Source: Chloroflexota bacterium | GTDB lineage: Bacteria > Chloroflexota > Anaerolineae > Anaerolineales > Villigracilaceae | Direction of reading: 5' to 3' | Length of the DNA: 64,000 nucleotides | NCBI GenBank assembly: GCA_016223135.1 | Contig: JACRPQ010000004.1 | Coordinates: forward strand, 62,001 to 126,000 | Shown: in pieces, positions 33,321 through 41,349 of the stretch | Layout: each line of letters begins with the position of its first letter | Position numbering within the stretch: the first letter of the stretch is position 1 | The notes under the pieces: model-generated | Told to the model about the DNA's origin: nothing | Seen by the model: only the letters and a program-made list of their open reading frames with translations | Databases searched by the model: none | Made by a program: the position numbers and the translations under genes

Positions 33321-33719
33321 TCAAAAGGATTGGAGCGCCTGCTCGAAGTCATCATAGATTTTGAAGAAAAGATTCAACTTTGCGTTTTCGAGGGCTTCCT
33401 TTACTTCCGCCCGAGGGCTGAGCAGGCGCACATGCTTGCGGGCGTTGCCGCTGTGCGTGAAATCGGGGTTCTCGTCCTCCTCCACCTTGTGCGGAATGCC
33501 GCTGTAAATCAACGCAATCTTGTGGATGGCGACCAGTCCCGTGCTGCTGATGGCAGGCACCTCGCTCAGGTCCAGAATGAGGTTGCGGGCGGGGTTGTTA
33601 TAAAGTTCCCGCGCCTTGTTGACCACTTCCACAAAATTCTCGGCGTTGATTTCGCCTCGCACTTTCATCACAGCCACCGCCTGTGATTTTCCCTGTTCGA
33701 TGGAAACCTGAACATTCAT
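33321..33719 (-). CDS. STAS-domain protein (anti-sigma-factor-antagonist type)
   Basis: 132 residues from the ATG at 33719 (AGAGG upstream). The STAS core is seen: VMKVRGEINAENFVEVV, LILDLSEVPAISSTGLVAIHKI, with the phosphorylatable serine in ISSTG. The C-terminal end (ARKHVRLLSPRAEVKEAL..FFKIYDDFEQALQSF) is shared with the STAS protein at 35376. Such proteins switch partner-binding kinases or sigma factors by phosphorylation. No RsbW-type kinase or sigma factor is in the window. Confidence 0.85.
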   Translation of the reverse strand: MNVQVSIEQGKSQAVAVMKVRGEINAENFVEVVNKARELYNNPARNLILDLSEVPAISSTGLVAIHKIALIYSGIPHKVEEDENPDFTHSGNARKHVRLLSPRAEVKEALENAKLNLFFKIYDDFEQALQSF

Positions 33720-33821
33720 GGGCACCTCTAATAAAAATCACTCGTTCACGAAAACGCATCTTGGACAGTTTCTACCGCCATTTTACGCGAAAGCGCACAC
33801 CCTGTGCGCCATTCTCATACC

Positions 33822-35099
33822 CTAGCGAAAATTGAATTCCTCGAAATGGATGTTGCGGGCGGCAACGCCCGCCTCCCGAAAGCCTCTCTCGAACGCTTGA
33901 ACCATCGCCAACGGTCCACACATATACACATGATGCTCCCGCAGATCGCCGCCGGCGTTTTTCAAAATCTCATCAACCGTCAATGAGCCGTTCGCCGCCG
34001 AAAAGCGTACATGAACCTTGAGCCGCGCATGCTTCTTTGCCGCGGCTTCGATTTCATCCAGAAACAGCGCCTCTTCGCGGTGACGAACCACATAATAAAA
34101 CTCCACATCCTTTTCAAGAACATTTATATCCCGCAAAAAAGAGAGGAACGGCGTCAGTCCGATGCCGCCCGCCACCCAAATCTGCTTCTGCCCGCCGCTT
34201 TTGTAATCGAACAGCCCATACGCGCCCTCGACCACCGCTTCCATGCCGGGCTGGAGATGGGCGAACAAGGCGCGGGTGAAGTCCCCGCTCGCTTTGACGG
34301 TCACCCGCAAAACGTCCTCGTGAGGCGCGCTGGAGAGGGTGAAGGGATGCGATTCGTCGAGTATCCTGCTCGAAGGGAAACGCACAAAGATGAATTGTCC
34401 CGCGCGGGGTTGGGGAATGGAGTCCCGTTTGGGGCGCAGAGTCACCTCAGTGGTCGAAGGCGTGGGATGCTTCACCGCTTCCACTGTGTAGGGGAGGTAT
34501 TTTTTGAAGAACCGCCCGAAGACCTCGGTGTATAGGTACGAAACCGCGCCGATGATGAAAAAGATTTGCACCCAGTTGATGGCAATGAAGGCGTTGAGCG
34601 GACGCGGAACCGTCAGCGAATGCAGGAAGCCTGCGATGAAAAAGATGCCGACGAATCGTTTCAGCCTCTTCCAACCTTCATAAGTGCCGCCCGTGATGCG
34701 GTTCAGGAATGGGATGCGCGGCGACAGGCTGACCAGCGCAATGGCGACGATGCCCGTAAAGGCAAACACAGCCAGGTAGTTGCCCAGCGCCCAGCCTGTC
34801 AACGAGATGGGAACCGTCAGCACATGCACAAAAATAAGAAGCAGGGCGGCGGTGGAAGTGTGGCGATGGGTCACATACATCCGATCCAGCCCGCCAAAGA
34901 ACGGCTCCGCCCATTTGGGACGCGCAGAAATGAGCAGCGAAAAAGCCAACAGCACGATGTTGACCGAACCGATGACTTCCCCGGCATAGGCGCGCGCGAA
35001 ATGTTCGCGCCCGTCGTTTACAGGCGGGAAGACCAGCCACACGGCAACGGTCAACAAAACGCACAGGACAATAAAGAGATTACCGGCATATCGCTTCAT
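33822..35099 (-). CDS. Ferric-reductase-like transmembrane flavoprotein
   Basis: 425 residues from the ATG at 35099 (GGAGGAG upstream). The N-terminal half has about six membrane spans with heme-ligand-type histidines in VTHRHTSTAALLLIFVH and FFIAGFLHSL. The C-terminal half is a ferredoxin-NADP-reductase-like module: HPFTLSSAP (FAD), GGIGLTPFLSFLRD (NAD(P)H) and YMCGPLAMV. It probably moves electrons from NAD(P)H through FAD and heme across the membrane to a metal or oxygen. It is flanked by two paralogous STAS genes on the same strand. Confidence 0.85.
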   Translation of the reverse strand: MKRYAGNLFIVLCVLLTVAVWLVFPPVNDGREHFARAYAGEVIGSVNIVLLAFSLLISARPKWAEPFFGGLDRMYVTHRHTSTAALLLIFVHVLTVPISLTGWALGNYLAVFAFTGIVAIALVSLSPRIPFLNRITGGTYEGWKRLKRFVGIFFIAGFLHSLTVPRPLNAFIAINWVQIFFIIGAVSYLYTEVFGRFFKKYLPYTVEAVKHPTPSTTEVTLRPKRDSIPQPRAGQFIFVRFPSSRILDESHPFTLSSAPHEDVLRVTVKASGDFTRALFAHLQPGMEAVVEGAYGLFDYKSGGQKQIWVAGGIGLTPFLSFLRDINVLEKDVEFYYVVRHREEALFLDEIEAAAKKHARLKVHVRFSAANGSLTVDEILKNAGGDLREHHVYMCGPLAMVQAFERGFREAGVAARNIHFEEFNFR

Positions 35100-35142
35100 G
35101 GGCGCTCCTCCAATCAAGCAACAAGCAATGCAAATGCCACTC

Positions 35143-35348
35143 AGACCCTAAAGGTCTTTCCCCCAAAGTAAAGCCCACGATTGACGGGGATTTTTTGTTG
35201 GGGACACATTTTCGACTGCAAAGGAGACCTTTAACGTCAGTTCGGGATAAGCGTCCCGAAGGCTGATTCTGCTCTCGAACCCACTGCGTCAAAAGCCTTC
35301 GGGACGATTCAAAAGCCTTATCCCGAATTCAGGTACCTTTAGGGTCTG
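35143..35348. repeat. Palindromic repeat with CAGACCCTAAAGGT ends, interrupted by a family B element
   Basis: CAGACCCTAAAGGT (near 35144-35157) is the reverse complement of ACCTTTAGGGTCTG (35335-35348). When the 101-bp family B insertion and one copy of its duplication are removed, a ~100-bp element with these ends is restored. Confidence 0.65.
35234..35334. mobile_element. MITE-like element, family B, copy 2
   Basis: 101 bp, identical to the copy at 13441-13541 except one base (G to A). It is flanked by a perfect 7-bp duplication ACCTTTA (35227-35233, 35335-35341), which lies inside another palindromic repeat. Confidence 0.85.
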
Positions 35349-35375
35349 CGGTTGACTCGAGTTTTCAGACACTCT

Positions 35376-35786
35376 CTAAAACGACTGCACCGCCGCCTTG
35401 AAATCGGTGTAAATTTCAAAGGCGGCGCTGAAGCCCACCATATCCAGCACGCTTTGGACTTCCGCGCGCGGATTGAGCAATTTTACATGCCTCTGCACGC
35501 CCGACTCGCTCGCATTTCCCACCGAATGAATTGCAGACCAGCCCGCCTCGACATCAGGCAAAGGCTCGCCGCGCGCCAGCAAGGCGATTGTGTGCAGCGC
35601 CACCAGCCCGGCGCTGCTGATGTACGTCAGCCCGCCCAGATCGAGCAGAAAGTCACGCCCGCCGCCTTCGTACACTTCACTGGCTATATCAATCAGGCTC
35701 TGATAATTCTGACCATCCAACTGCCCATCCACCCTGAACACAGTCACCGGCACCTTTCCCTGCTCCTGTGAAACGGAAATATCCAT
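35376..35786 (-). CDS. STAS-domain protein, second copy
   Basis: 136 residues from the ATG at 35786 (GGAGAG upstream). It begins MDISVSQEQGKVPVTVFRVDGQLDG and has DLGGLTYISSAGLVALHTIAL with the serine in ISSAG. An inserted stretch (ARGEPLPDVEAGWSAIHSVG) separates the core from the C-terminal VQRHVKLLNPRAEVQSVL..FEIYTDFKAAVQSF. It is a paralogue of the gene at 33321. Two STAS paralogues around one redox gene suggest a shared switch, which is an inference. Confidence 0.85.
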   Translation of the reverse strand: MDISVSQEQGKVPVTVFRVDGQLDGQNYQSLIDIASEVYEGGGRDFLLDLGGLTYISSAGLVALHTIALLARGEPLPDVEAGWSAIHSVGNASESGVQRHVKLLNPRAEVQSVLDMVGFSAAFEIYTDFKAAVQSF

Positions 35787-35848
35787 TTGTCTCTCCTCTG
35801 GCTGGGGCGGCGGGACCTGCCGCGCAGAGACCCTTCCGCATGGCGGAA

Positions 35849-37081
35849 TTATATCCCCGCTTTGCGGTTTAACCGTTCCAGGCGATGACGAATTTCCTCC
35901 AGCCAGTGCCGCCGCACATAAGCGGGCATCTCCGTTTGTTCCGCCTGCTTCAACGCAGATTTTGCCCACTTCAACGCCTGCTTCACATCGCGCCGCTGAT
36001 GCTCGTAAAACTTCGCCAGTTCGATGAAGGCATACAGATGACCGCGCTTCGCCGCCTGCTCCCACAAACGGACGGCTTCCTCCAAATCGCCGCGCCGTTT
36101 TTGCAGGATGGACAAACGCTTCACTGCCACGCTGAAATCTGACTCATCCAACCCCAGCTCGAGTCCACGCTCGAACAGCCGCGCCGCCTCCTCCCAGCGA
36201 CCCAGGTCCTCGAACAATTTGCCGAGCGCCACAAAATCCAGACCGTGCTGCACTTTGCCGTTGTAGGGATTTTCGAGCAGGTCGTTCATGTGTGCCAGTA
36301 AAGCCGCCATTGCCGCCACGTCCATGGCGTTGTGATAGAACACCCCCGCCAGCGGACGCGCATCGCCCGTGCGCAGATAATCGAAATACAGCCAGGGAAT
36401 TTCATACCCCGGCACCTCCTCGCTCGAACGCGTGAACCCCAGCACGTGTTCCTCGAGGAACTTCAGCGCGCGCGACTCGAGCCGCTCACGCCACAGACGG
36501 CGCGCAAGTGGAAGTAAATCCAAATGCGAGTAACCGTCAAAGGGGCAGGGCGCGGCGTGCAACGTGTAACGTGTCCGCAGTAACGGCGCATCGAACGCCT
36601 TGCCGTTGAAGGTGACCAGCGCCTCGCACGGCGCAAGGAAACCTGCCAGCCCATCCAGCAGGGCGGGCTCCTCGGACGGGTCGCGCATGAAAAACTGCCG
36701 CACCACAAAGGCATCGTCCATAAAACGTGCCGCGCCGACGAGGAAGGCATACGTCCCTGTGCCGCCAGCCAGACCGGAAGTCTCGGTATCGAGAAAGGCA
36801 AACTTCGAGAGCGGCAAGGCGGAAAGCCGCGGGTCATTTGCCCATTGAGCAATCAACGAAAGAGGCAGGGATGAAAGCAGCGGGGACGCGCCGTAAATAT
36901 GGCTGAGGGGATACGTCTTTTCGGCGACGAACACCTCCCCGCGCGGGGTGGAGAGAAAACTCCCAGCCACGACCGAGTCAATCGAACGGGAATCAGGCTT
37001 GGGCGGAGTCGGAAGCGCGCGCGCCGTCTTCACGCCAAGCGATTTGAGTTTATCTGCCAGGGAGGGTTTCTCTGCCGTCAT
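35849..37081 (-). CDS. YprB-like RNase H-fold exonuclease with TPR-like tail
   Basis: 410 residues. The nuclease part (about 90-280) has the DEDD-type acidic residues: FLDTETSGLAGG (DxE), LVTFNGKAFDAPLL, SHLDLLPLARRLW and YHNAMDVAAMAAL. The last ~130 residues are helical repeats (ALGKLFEDLGRWEEAARLFERGLELG..., AVRLWEQAAKRGHLYAFIELAKFYEH) like TPR/Sel1 units. It probably degrades a nucleic acid with 3'-5' polarity; partner binding may be through the tail. The substrate is not known. It stands alone, 62 bases upstream of the STAS gene. Confidence 0.8.
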   Translation of the reverse strand: MTAEKPSLADKLKSLGVKTARALPTPPKPDSRSIDSVVAGSFLSTPRGEVFVAEKTYPLSHIYGASPLLSSLPLSLIAQWANDPRLSALPLSKFAFLDTETSGLAGGTGTYAFLVGAARFMDDAFVVRQFFMRDPSEEPALLDGLAGFLAPCEALVTFNGKAFDAPLLRTRYTLHAAPCPFDGYSHLDLLPLARRLWRERLESRALKFLEEHVLGFTRSSEEVPGYEIPWLYFDYLRTGDARPLAGVFYHNAMDVAAMAALLAHMNDLLENPYNGKVQHGLDFVALGKLFEDLGRWEEAARLFERGLELGLDESDFSVAVKRLSILQKRRGDLEEAVRLWEQAAKRGHLYAFIELAKFYEHQRRDVKQALKWAKSALKQAEQTEMPAYVRRHWLEEIRHRLERLNRKAGI

Positions 37082-37127
37082 ATCAATCCAATGAACGATT
37101 CTGATTACTTTGCACTTTCAAAATTGT

Positions 37128-37219
37128 ACGCAGATGAACGCTGAAAACGCTGATTCTTCTTGTTTTTTTTCTTGGCGGTTGCGCTTAAAAATCTGCGCTC
37201 GTCTGCGTTTTTCAGCGTC
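37128..37219. repeat. Dispersed palindromic repeat (ACGCAGATGAACGCTGA type)
   Basis: ACGCAGATGAACGCTGAAAACGCTGATT is matched by an inverted form ending GTCTGCGTTTTTCAGCGT around a T-rich centre. A second copy at 51002-51157 is split by a family A element. Confidence 0.65.
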
Positions 37220-37319
37220 CCGAATCAATGTGTAAGGTAATCAATGAACGATTATAACCAGCCGCGTCACTTTTCGGGCGCAGGGACGTTCTATACTATG
37301 CTACACTTGCGCAACTCCC

Positions 37320-38762
37320 ATGAATCAACCTGCGAAAAAACGGCTTCCTTTCTGGCTCAAACTGCTCTACGGCTCCGGCGACTGGGGCATCTCCAGCATC
37401 GGTATGATGCGCTCGATTTTTTACGCCATCTACCTGACCGATGTGGTGGGGCTGGAGCCGCGCCTTGCCTCCTTTGGCGCGCTGGCGGGCATTGTGTGGG
37501 ACGCCGTCAATGACCCCATCATCGGCATCCTCAGCGACCGGCTGCACACCCGCTGGGGACGCCGCCGCCCCTTCCTGCTCTGGTTTGCCATTCCCTTTGG
37601 GATGAGTTTTGTCATCCTATGGTCGGCGCCCAATTGGGAAAGCCAGACGGCGCTGTTGATTTACGTCACGCTCGCCTTCATGCTCTCGGATACGCTGACC
37701 ACCCTCATCTCCGTCCCGTTTCTTTCTCTGACCCCCGAACTGACGCCCGACTACGACGAACGCACCACGCTGACGAGTTTCCGCTCGGTCTTTCAACTGC
37801 TGGGGGCGCTCTCGATGGTGGTCGCTGCGCCCGCCATCGTGGACATGGTGCTTCGTTCCGGCGGCACACAGCAGCAGGGATTCATGCTGGTGGGCGCAAT
37901 TTTCGGCGTCATCGGCGCCATCCCGCTGTTGCTGCTGGGTCTGCTGGTGCGCGAAACATCCACGCCAGAACAACAGCAAAGCCTGCCCTTCCGCCAAACC
38001 CTGCGCGCCGCCTGGAAGAACATCCCCTTCCGCTATGCGGTGGGCATTCACATGCTCAACTGGTCGGCGGTGGACATGGTCGCAGTGACGTTCCCGTATT
38101 TTCTCCTGTATTGGGTGGCGCAGGGGGACATGCTTGCTTCCATTCGCTTGTTCGGTTTCGACCTGGCGTATGAATCGGCGTTCTTCGGCATCCTCATGTC
38201 GGTTTGCATTCTGTTCGTGCCGTTCTGGCTGTGGGTTTCCAAAGTGCGTAACAAACGCGAGGCGTATATGCTCGGCATGAGTCTGTGGGTGGCGGTGGAA
38301 ATTATGATATTCACGGTTCAGCCGGGGCAGACCGATGTTTTGCTGTGGATCGCCGCGCTGGCGGGGGTGGGAGTCTCTGCCGCTTATGTGCTGCCCGACG
38401 CCATCTTCGCCGATGTCATCGAATGGGACGAACTGCGCACCCGCCGCCGGCAGGAGGGAATTTTCTACGGCATCCGCACGCTCATCCGCAAGTTGACGGG
38501 GGCGCTGGTGATTTTTGTGACGCTGCAGCTGCTCGGCTGGTCGGGCTACGTCACTCCGCCGGAAGGCGCGGTTCAGTTTACCCAATCCGATTCGGCGCTG
38601 AGGATGATTCGCCTGTTGGTTTCCCCGCTTGGCGCGGTAATGCTCTCCGGCGCCATCCTGCTTGCCTGGTTGTTCCCGCTTTCCCGCGAACAACACGGGC
38701 GCATCCAGCGTCTGCTGGAGCAGCGGCGGGCGCAGCAGGCAGAAGAGCCGCACGGCTCCTAA
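37320..38762 (+). CDS. GPH-family (MFS) sugar:cation symporter-like transporter
   Basis: 480 residues with about 12 membrane spans. The start region YGSGDWGISSIGMMRSIFYAIYLTDVVGL matches the GPH signature, and RLHTRWGRRRPFLLW is the cytoplasmic loop of the fold, followed by VPFLSLTPELTPDYDERTTLTSFR. Typical substrates are glycosides or glucuronides driven by Na+ or H+. The substrate here is unknown. It ends against the convergent glycerate kinase gene, separated by a palindrome. Confidence 0.87.
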   Translation: MNQPAKKRLPFWLKLLYGSGDWGISSIGMMRSIFYAIYLTDVVGLEPRLASFGALAGIVWDAVNDPIIGILSDRLHTRWGRRRPFLLWFAIPFGMSFVILWSAPNWESQTALLIYVTLAFMLSDTLTTLISVPFLSLTPELTPDYDERTTLTSFRSVFQLLGALSMVVAAPAIVDMVLRSGGTQQQGFMLVGAIFGVIGAIPLLLLGLLVRETSTPEQQQSLPFRQTLRAAWKNIPFRYAVGIHMLNWSAVDMVAVTFPYFLLYWVAQGDMLASIRLFGFDLAYESAFFGILMSVCILFVPFWLWVSKVRNKREAYMLGMSLWVAVEIMIFTVQPGQTDVLLWIAALAGVGVSAAYVLPDAIFADVIEWDELRTRRRQEGIFYGIRTLIRKLTGALVIFVTLQLLGWSGYVTPPEGAVQFTQSDSALRMIRLLVSPLGAVMLSGAILLAWLFPLSREQHGRIQRLLEQRRAQQAEEPHGS

Positions 38763-38794
38763 CGCGCCCGCCCGCTGGGATTTATGAGCTGATG

Positions 38795-38866
38795 TTACGC
38801 ACCGTCCCGAAGGTTTTGGTAAAAATCAAGATCGAATTCCAGGAACCTTCGGGACGTTCTGCGTAA
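38795..38866. repeat. Palindromic repeat overlapping the 3' end of the glycerate kinase gene
   Basis: TTACGCACCGTCCCGAAGGTT pairs with AACCTTCGGGACG.TCTGCGTAA. The glycerate kinase stop codon (38826-38828) lies within it, so the final ~13 residues of that enzyme are encoded by the repeat. Confidence 0.65.
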
Positions 38867-40145
38867 GGTCAGTTACGAGAAAGACCAGATCATTGACATT
38901 CGTCCCCGTCGGACCGCTGCGGATTAAATCGCCCAGCGCCTCGAAGTAGTGATACGCATCATTCCTGGACAAGAAACCTGCCGCGTCCAACCCAAGCCTT
39001 TTCCCACGCTGAAACGTCTCGCCTGTCACAACCGCTCCTGCCGCATCGGTGGGACCGTCCTCGCCGTCGGTCGCCAGCGAGATGAGCATGGCATTTTCCT
39101 GCCCTTGTAATTCCTCCACCGCCGACAGCGCCAGTTCCTGATTCCTTCCGCCTTTGCCGCCGCCGCGCAGCGTGACGGTCGTCTCTCCGCCGGCAATCAG
39201 GCAAAACGGACGTTCCCTTTTCGAGCGTTCCTCTTTCAGCCGCTTGGCAAGCATCACACCAACGTCGCGCGCCTCCCCTTGCAATTCATTCGTCAGGACC
39301 TCCGCCTCGAACCCTTCACGTTTTGCCTGTTTCATTGCGGCTTGCGAGGCAAGGCGGTTGTCGCCGATGATAATGTTTTGCACGCGGGAAAAATCATAGG
39401 CAGTTTCAGCAGGCTGCGAGGCGCGCAGCCACTGAGTTACGGAGTTCAAGACTTCCCTGTCTCTCTGTGTTTCTGCGGCGGAATGTGGAAAATATTTTTC
39501 GATGATTGCCAGCGCATCCTCGCTTGTCGTCGGGTTCGGAGAGGTTGGACCGGAGGCAATCGCCTCGAGCGGATTGCCGATCACGTCCGAAAGAATCAGA
39601 CTGATCACCTTTGCCTTCGTCGCGCGCGCCAACCCTCCACCCTTGACGCGGTCCAACTGGCGGCGCAGGGTGTTGATTTCGTCAATGCGCGCGCCGCAGG
39701 AGAGCAGGAGCGCGGTCAGCGTTTGCAGGTCTTCCAGCGGGATGTATGGCGCGGTCATCAATGCCGAGCCGCCGCCGGAGAGAAGGCAAACGAGCGTGTC
39801 CTCCTCGCGCAATGCGGAGACGAATTGCAGGGCGGCTTCGCCCGCGCGGAGCGAATCCAGGTTTGGGAGCGGGTGCCCGCCCAATAGAACCGGGAACAGC
39901 CTGCGGTCGAGCGGCGAGGCGTGTTTGCTGATGGCGAGCGTGCCGGCGAGAGGAATCGCTTCCGCAAGGGCAGTCAGCATCGGGATGGCGGCTTTTCCAA
40001 TCCCCAAGCCATAGACATTGCCGCTGAGGGGCGGCAGGCTGCGCCGCACTGCCTCGGCGGGGTCTACCGCTGCGAGCGCCGCCGCAAGGATGCGCAGCAG
40101 GCGCGGGTCGCGCAGGCTGCGGGCGGCGAAACGAGAGGCGTCCAT
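38826..40145 (-). CDS. Glycerate 2-kinase (GckA/MOFRL family)
   Basis: 439 residues. N-terminal kinase part: VYGLGIGKAA (about 44-53), GGHPLPN, CLLSGGGSALMTAP and TLRRQLDRVKGGGLA. C-terminal MOFRL part: GETTVTLRGGGKGGRNQELALSA, SLATDGEDGPTDAAGA and SGPTGTNVNDL. It phosphorylates glycerate at C2 to feed glycolysis or serine metabolism. The last ~13 residues (after LVFLVT) come from a palindromic repeat; related enzymes usually end near the TNVNDL region, so the tail is probably an added extension without function. GCCC-rich leader, no clear ribosome site. Confidence 0.9.
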   Translation of the reverse strand: MDASRFAARSLRDPRLLRILAAALAAVDPAEAVRRSLPPLSGNVYGLGIGKAAIPMLTALAEAIPLAGTLAISKHASPLDRRLFPVLLGGHPLPNLDSLRAGEAALQFVSALREEDTLVCLLSGGGSALMTAPYIPLEDLQTLTALLLSCGARIDEINTLRRQLDRVKGGGLARATKAKVISLILSDVIGNPLEAIASGPTSPNPTTSEDALAIIEKYFPHSAAETQRDREVLNSVTQWLRASQPAETAYDFSRVQNIIIGDNRLASQAAMKQAKREGFEAEVLTNELQGEARDVGVMLAKRLKEERSKRERPFCLIAGGETTVTLRGGGKGGRNQELALSAVEELQGQENAMLISLATDGEDGPTDAAGAVVTGETFQRGKRLGLDAAGFLSRNDAYHYFEALGDLIRSGPTGTNVNDLVFLVTDLTQNVPKVPGIRS

Positions 40146-40221
40146 ATCGTCTATGATAGCAGAAACAACCGGACGTGTTTTCGAACATGTCCAGCGGCAT
40201 AAGAGAGTGTTTTTTAAAAAT

Positions 40222-40326
40222 TTCTTTACCGTACACAGAAACCCTAAAGGTCTGCTTTCCCTTCGTGAATTTGAGAATTTCCAAAAAGACCTTTAGGGTT
40301 TTTCACGAGAGAAATGTACGGTAGAG
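40222..40326. mobile_element. MITE-like element, family C, copy 1
   Basis: 105 bp starting TTCTTTACCGTACAC and ending GAGAAATGTACGGTAGAG, with an inner ACCCTAAAGGTC..GACCTTTAGGGT pair. It is about 96% identical to 56959-57064. No clear target duplication is seen at this copy. Confidence 0.7.
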
Positions 40327-40463
40327 AGGTCAAAATCAGGATTCACCACAGATAAACATGGATGAACACCGAGTCTTGGAAAATATTGTCGCTAAAACGT
40401 TCCCAAATCCTTTTTATCTGTGTTTATAGGTGGTTGAAAACGAATTTCAAAACACTTTAATCA

Positions 40464-40495
40464 AAAAGACCGCGAGCGTTTGCCCTCGGTCTTTT
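40464..40495 (-). terminator. Rho-independent terminator of the UPF0173 hydrolase gene
   Basis: On the minus strand AAAAGACCG-rich arms (40487-40495 with 40464-40472) enclose the loop and are followed by TTTTTGATT. Confidence 0.7.
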
Positions 40496-40507
40496 CTCTT
40501 TCTTCTC

Positions 40508-41194
40508 TTACAGCGAATACCTCTCGCCCGGCTTTAAAACGACCGCCTTGGTCTTCGTCTCTTTTTCCACGCGTTTCGCCCAGGCGTCCGCGTCCTGCGC
40601 GATCAAGTCCCAGGTGTTGTAGTGGATGGGGATGACGACCTTCGGCTCGAGCAGTTTGACGGCGCGCAGCGCATCGGCGGGACCCATGGTGTAGTTGTCG
40701 CCGATGGGGATGACCGCCAGGTCAAGACCTTCCTCGCCAATCAACTTCATATCTCCAAACAGACCGGTATCCTGCGCCATGTAGATTTTCTTGCCGTCGT
40801 TCGTGGTGAGCAGGAAGCCGGCCGGGTTGCCGCCGTTCGAGCCGTCGGGCAGCGCCGAGCCATGAAAGGCAAGCGTCAGTTTGAGGTAACCGAAGGGATG
40901 TTTGAAGCCGCCGCCGTGCTGTTGACCGTGCGTCTTGGCGACGCCCTGCTTTTCGAACCAGCCGGCAATCTCGTAGTTGCTGATGACCGTCGCGCCGCTG
41001 CGTTTGGCGATGGCGATGGCGTCGCCCACGTGGTCGCCGTGTCCGTGGCTGACAAGGATGAAGTCCGCCTCCACCGCCTCGGCGGAGGTGGAAGCGGCGG
41101 GGTTGCCGGTGAAGAAGGGGTCAATGAGAAGTTTATAGCCGCCGGTTTCGAGTCCGAGGGCGGCATGTCCGTACCAGGTCAGTTTGTTCGTCAT
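40508..41194 (-). CDS. UPF0173-type metal-dependent hydrolase
   Basis: 228 residues from the ATG at 41194 (AAAGGAGG 6 bases upstream), the normal length for the family. The metallo-beta-lactamase motif is HGHGDHVGD (about 50-58); further metal ligands are in GFLLTT...MAQDTGLFGDM and VIPIHYNTWD. The fold binds two metal ions and hydrolyses an ester or phosphodiester; the substrate is unknown for this family. It diverges from the channel gene. Confidence 0.88.
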   Translation of the reverse strand: MTNKLTWYGHAALGLETGGYKLLIDPFFTGNPAASTSAEAVEADFILVSHGHGDHVGDAIAIAKRSGATVISNYEIAGWFEKQGVAKTHGQQHGGGFKHPFGYLKLTLAFHGSALPDGSNGGNPAGFLLTTNDGKKIYMAQDTGLFGDMKLIGEEGLDLAVIPIGDNYTMGPADALRAVKLLEPKVVIPIHYNTWDLIAQDADAWAKRVEKETKTKAVVLKPGERYSL

Positions 41195-41296
41195 ATCAGC
41201 CTCCTTTCTGAGTGAACGTCCCGCAGACAGCGTGGATGGAAGTGCAGGACACGGATAATCCAAGTATAGGCAAAATCGAATGGGAGTCAATTCCTG

Positions 41297-41325
41297 TTGG
41301 CAGGCTGGCTGAAAAAACCTATAAT
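41297..41325 (+). promoter_or_regulatory. Promoter of the channel gene
   Basis: TTGGCA (41297-41302) and TATAAT (41320-41325) are separated by 17 bases, close to the sigma-70 ideal. It lies 24 bases before the ATG at 41350, so it supports that start over the longer open frame. Confidence 0.65.
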
Positions 41326-41349
41326 GAGCAAAACCATTCGGGAGACACC

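Larger units (their letters stand above)
40146..40507. other. Gene-free gap filled with repeats and a terminator
   Basis: Holds a family C element (40222-40326), a CACCACAGATAAACA..TGTTTATAGGTGG-type palindrome (about 40345-40437) and the terminator of the UPF0173 gene (40464-40495). No gene is seen. Confidence 0.6.
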
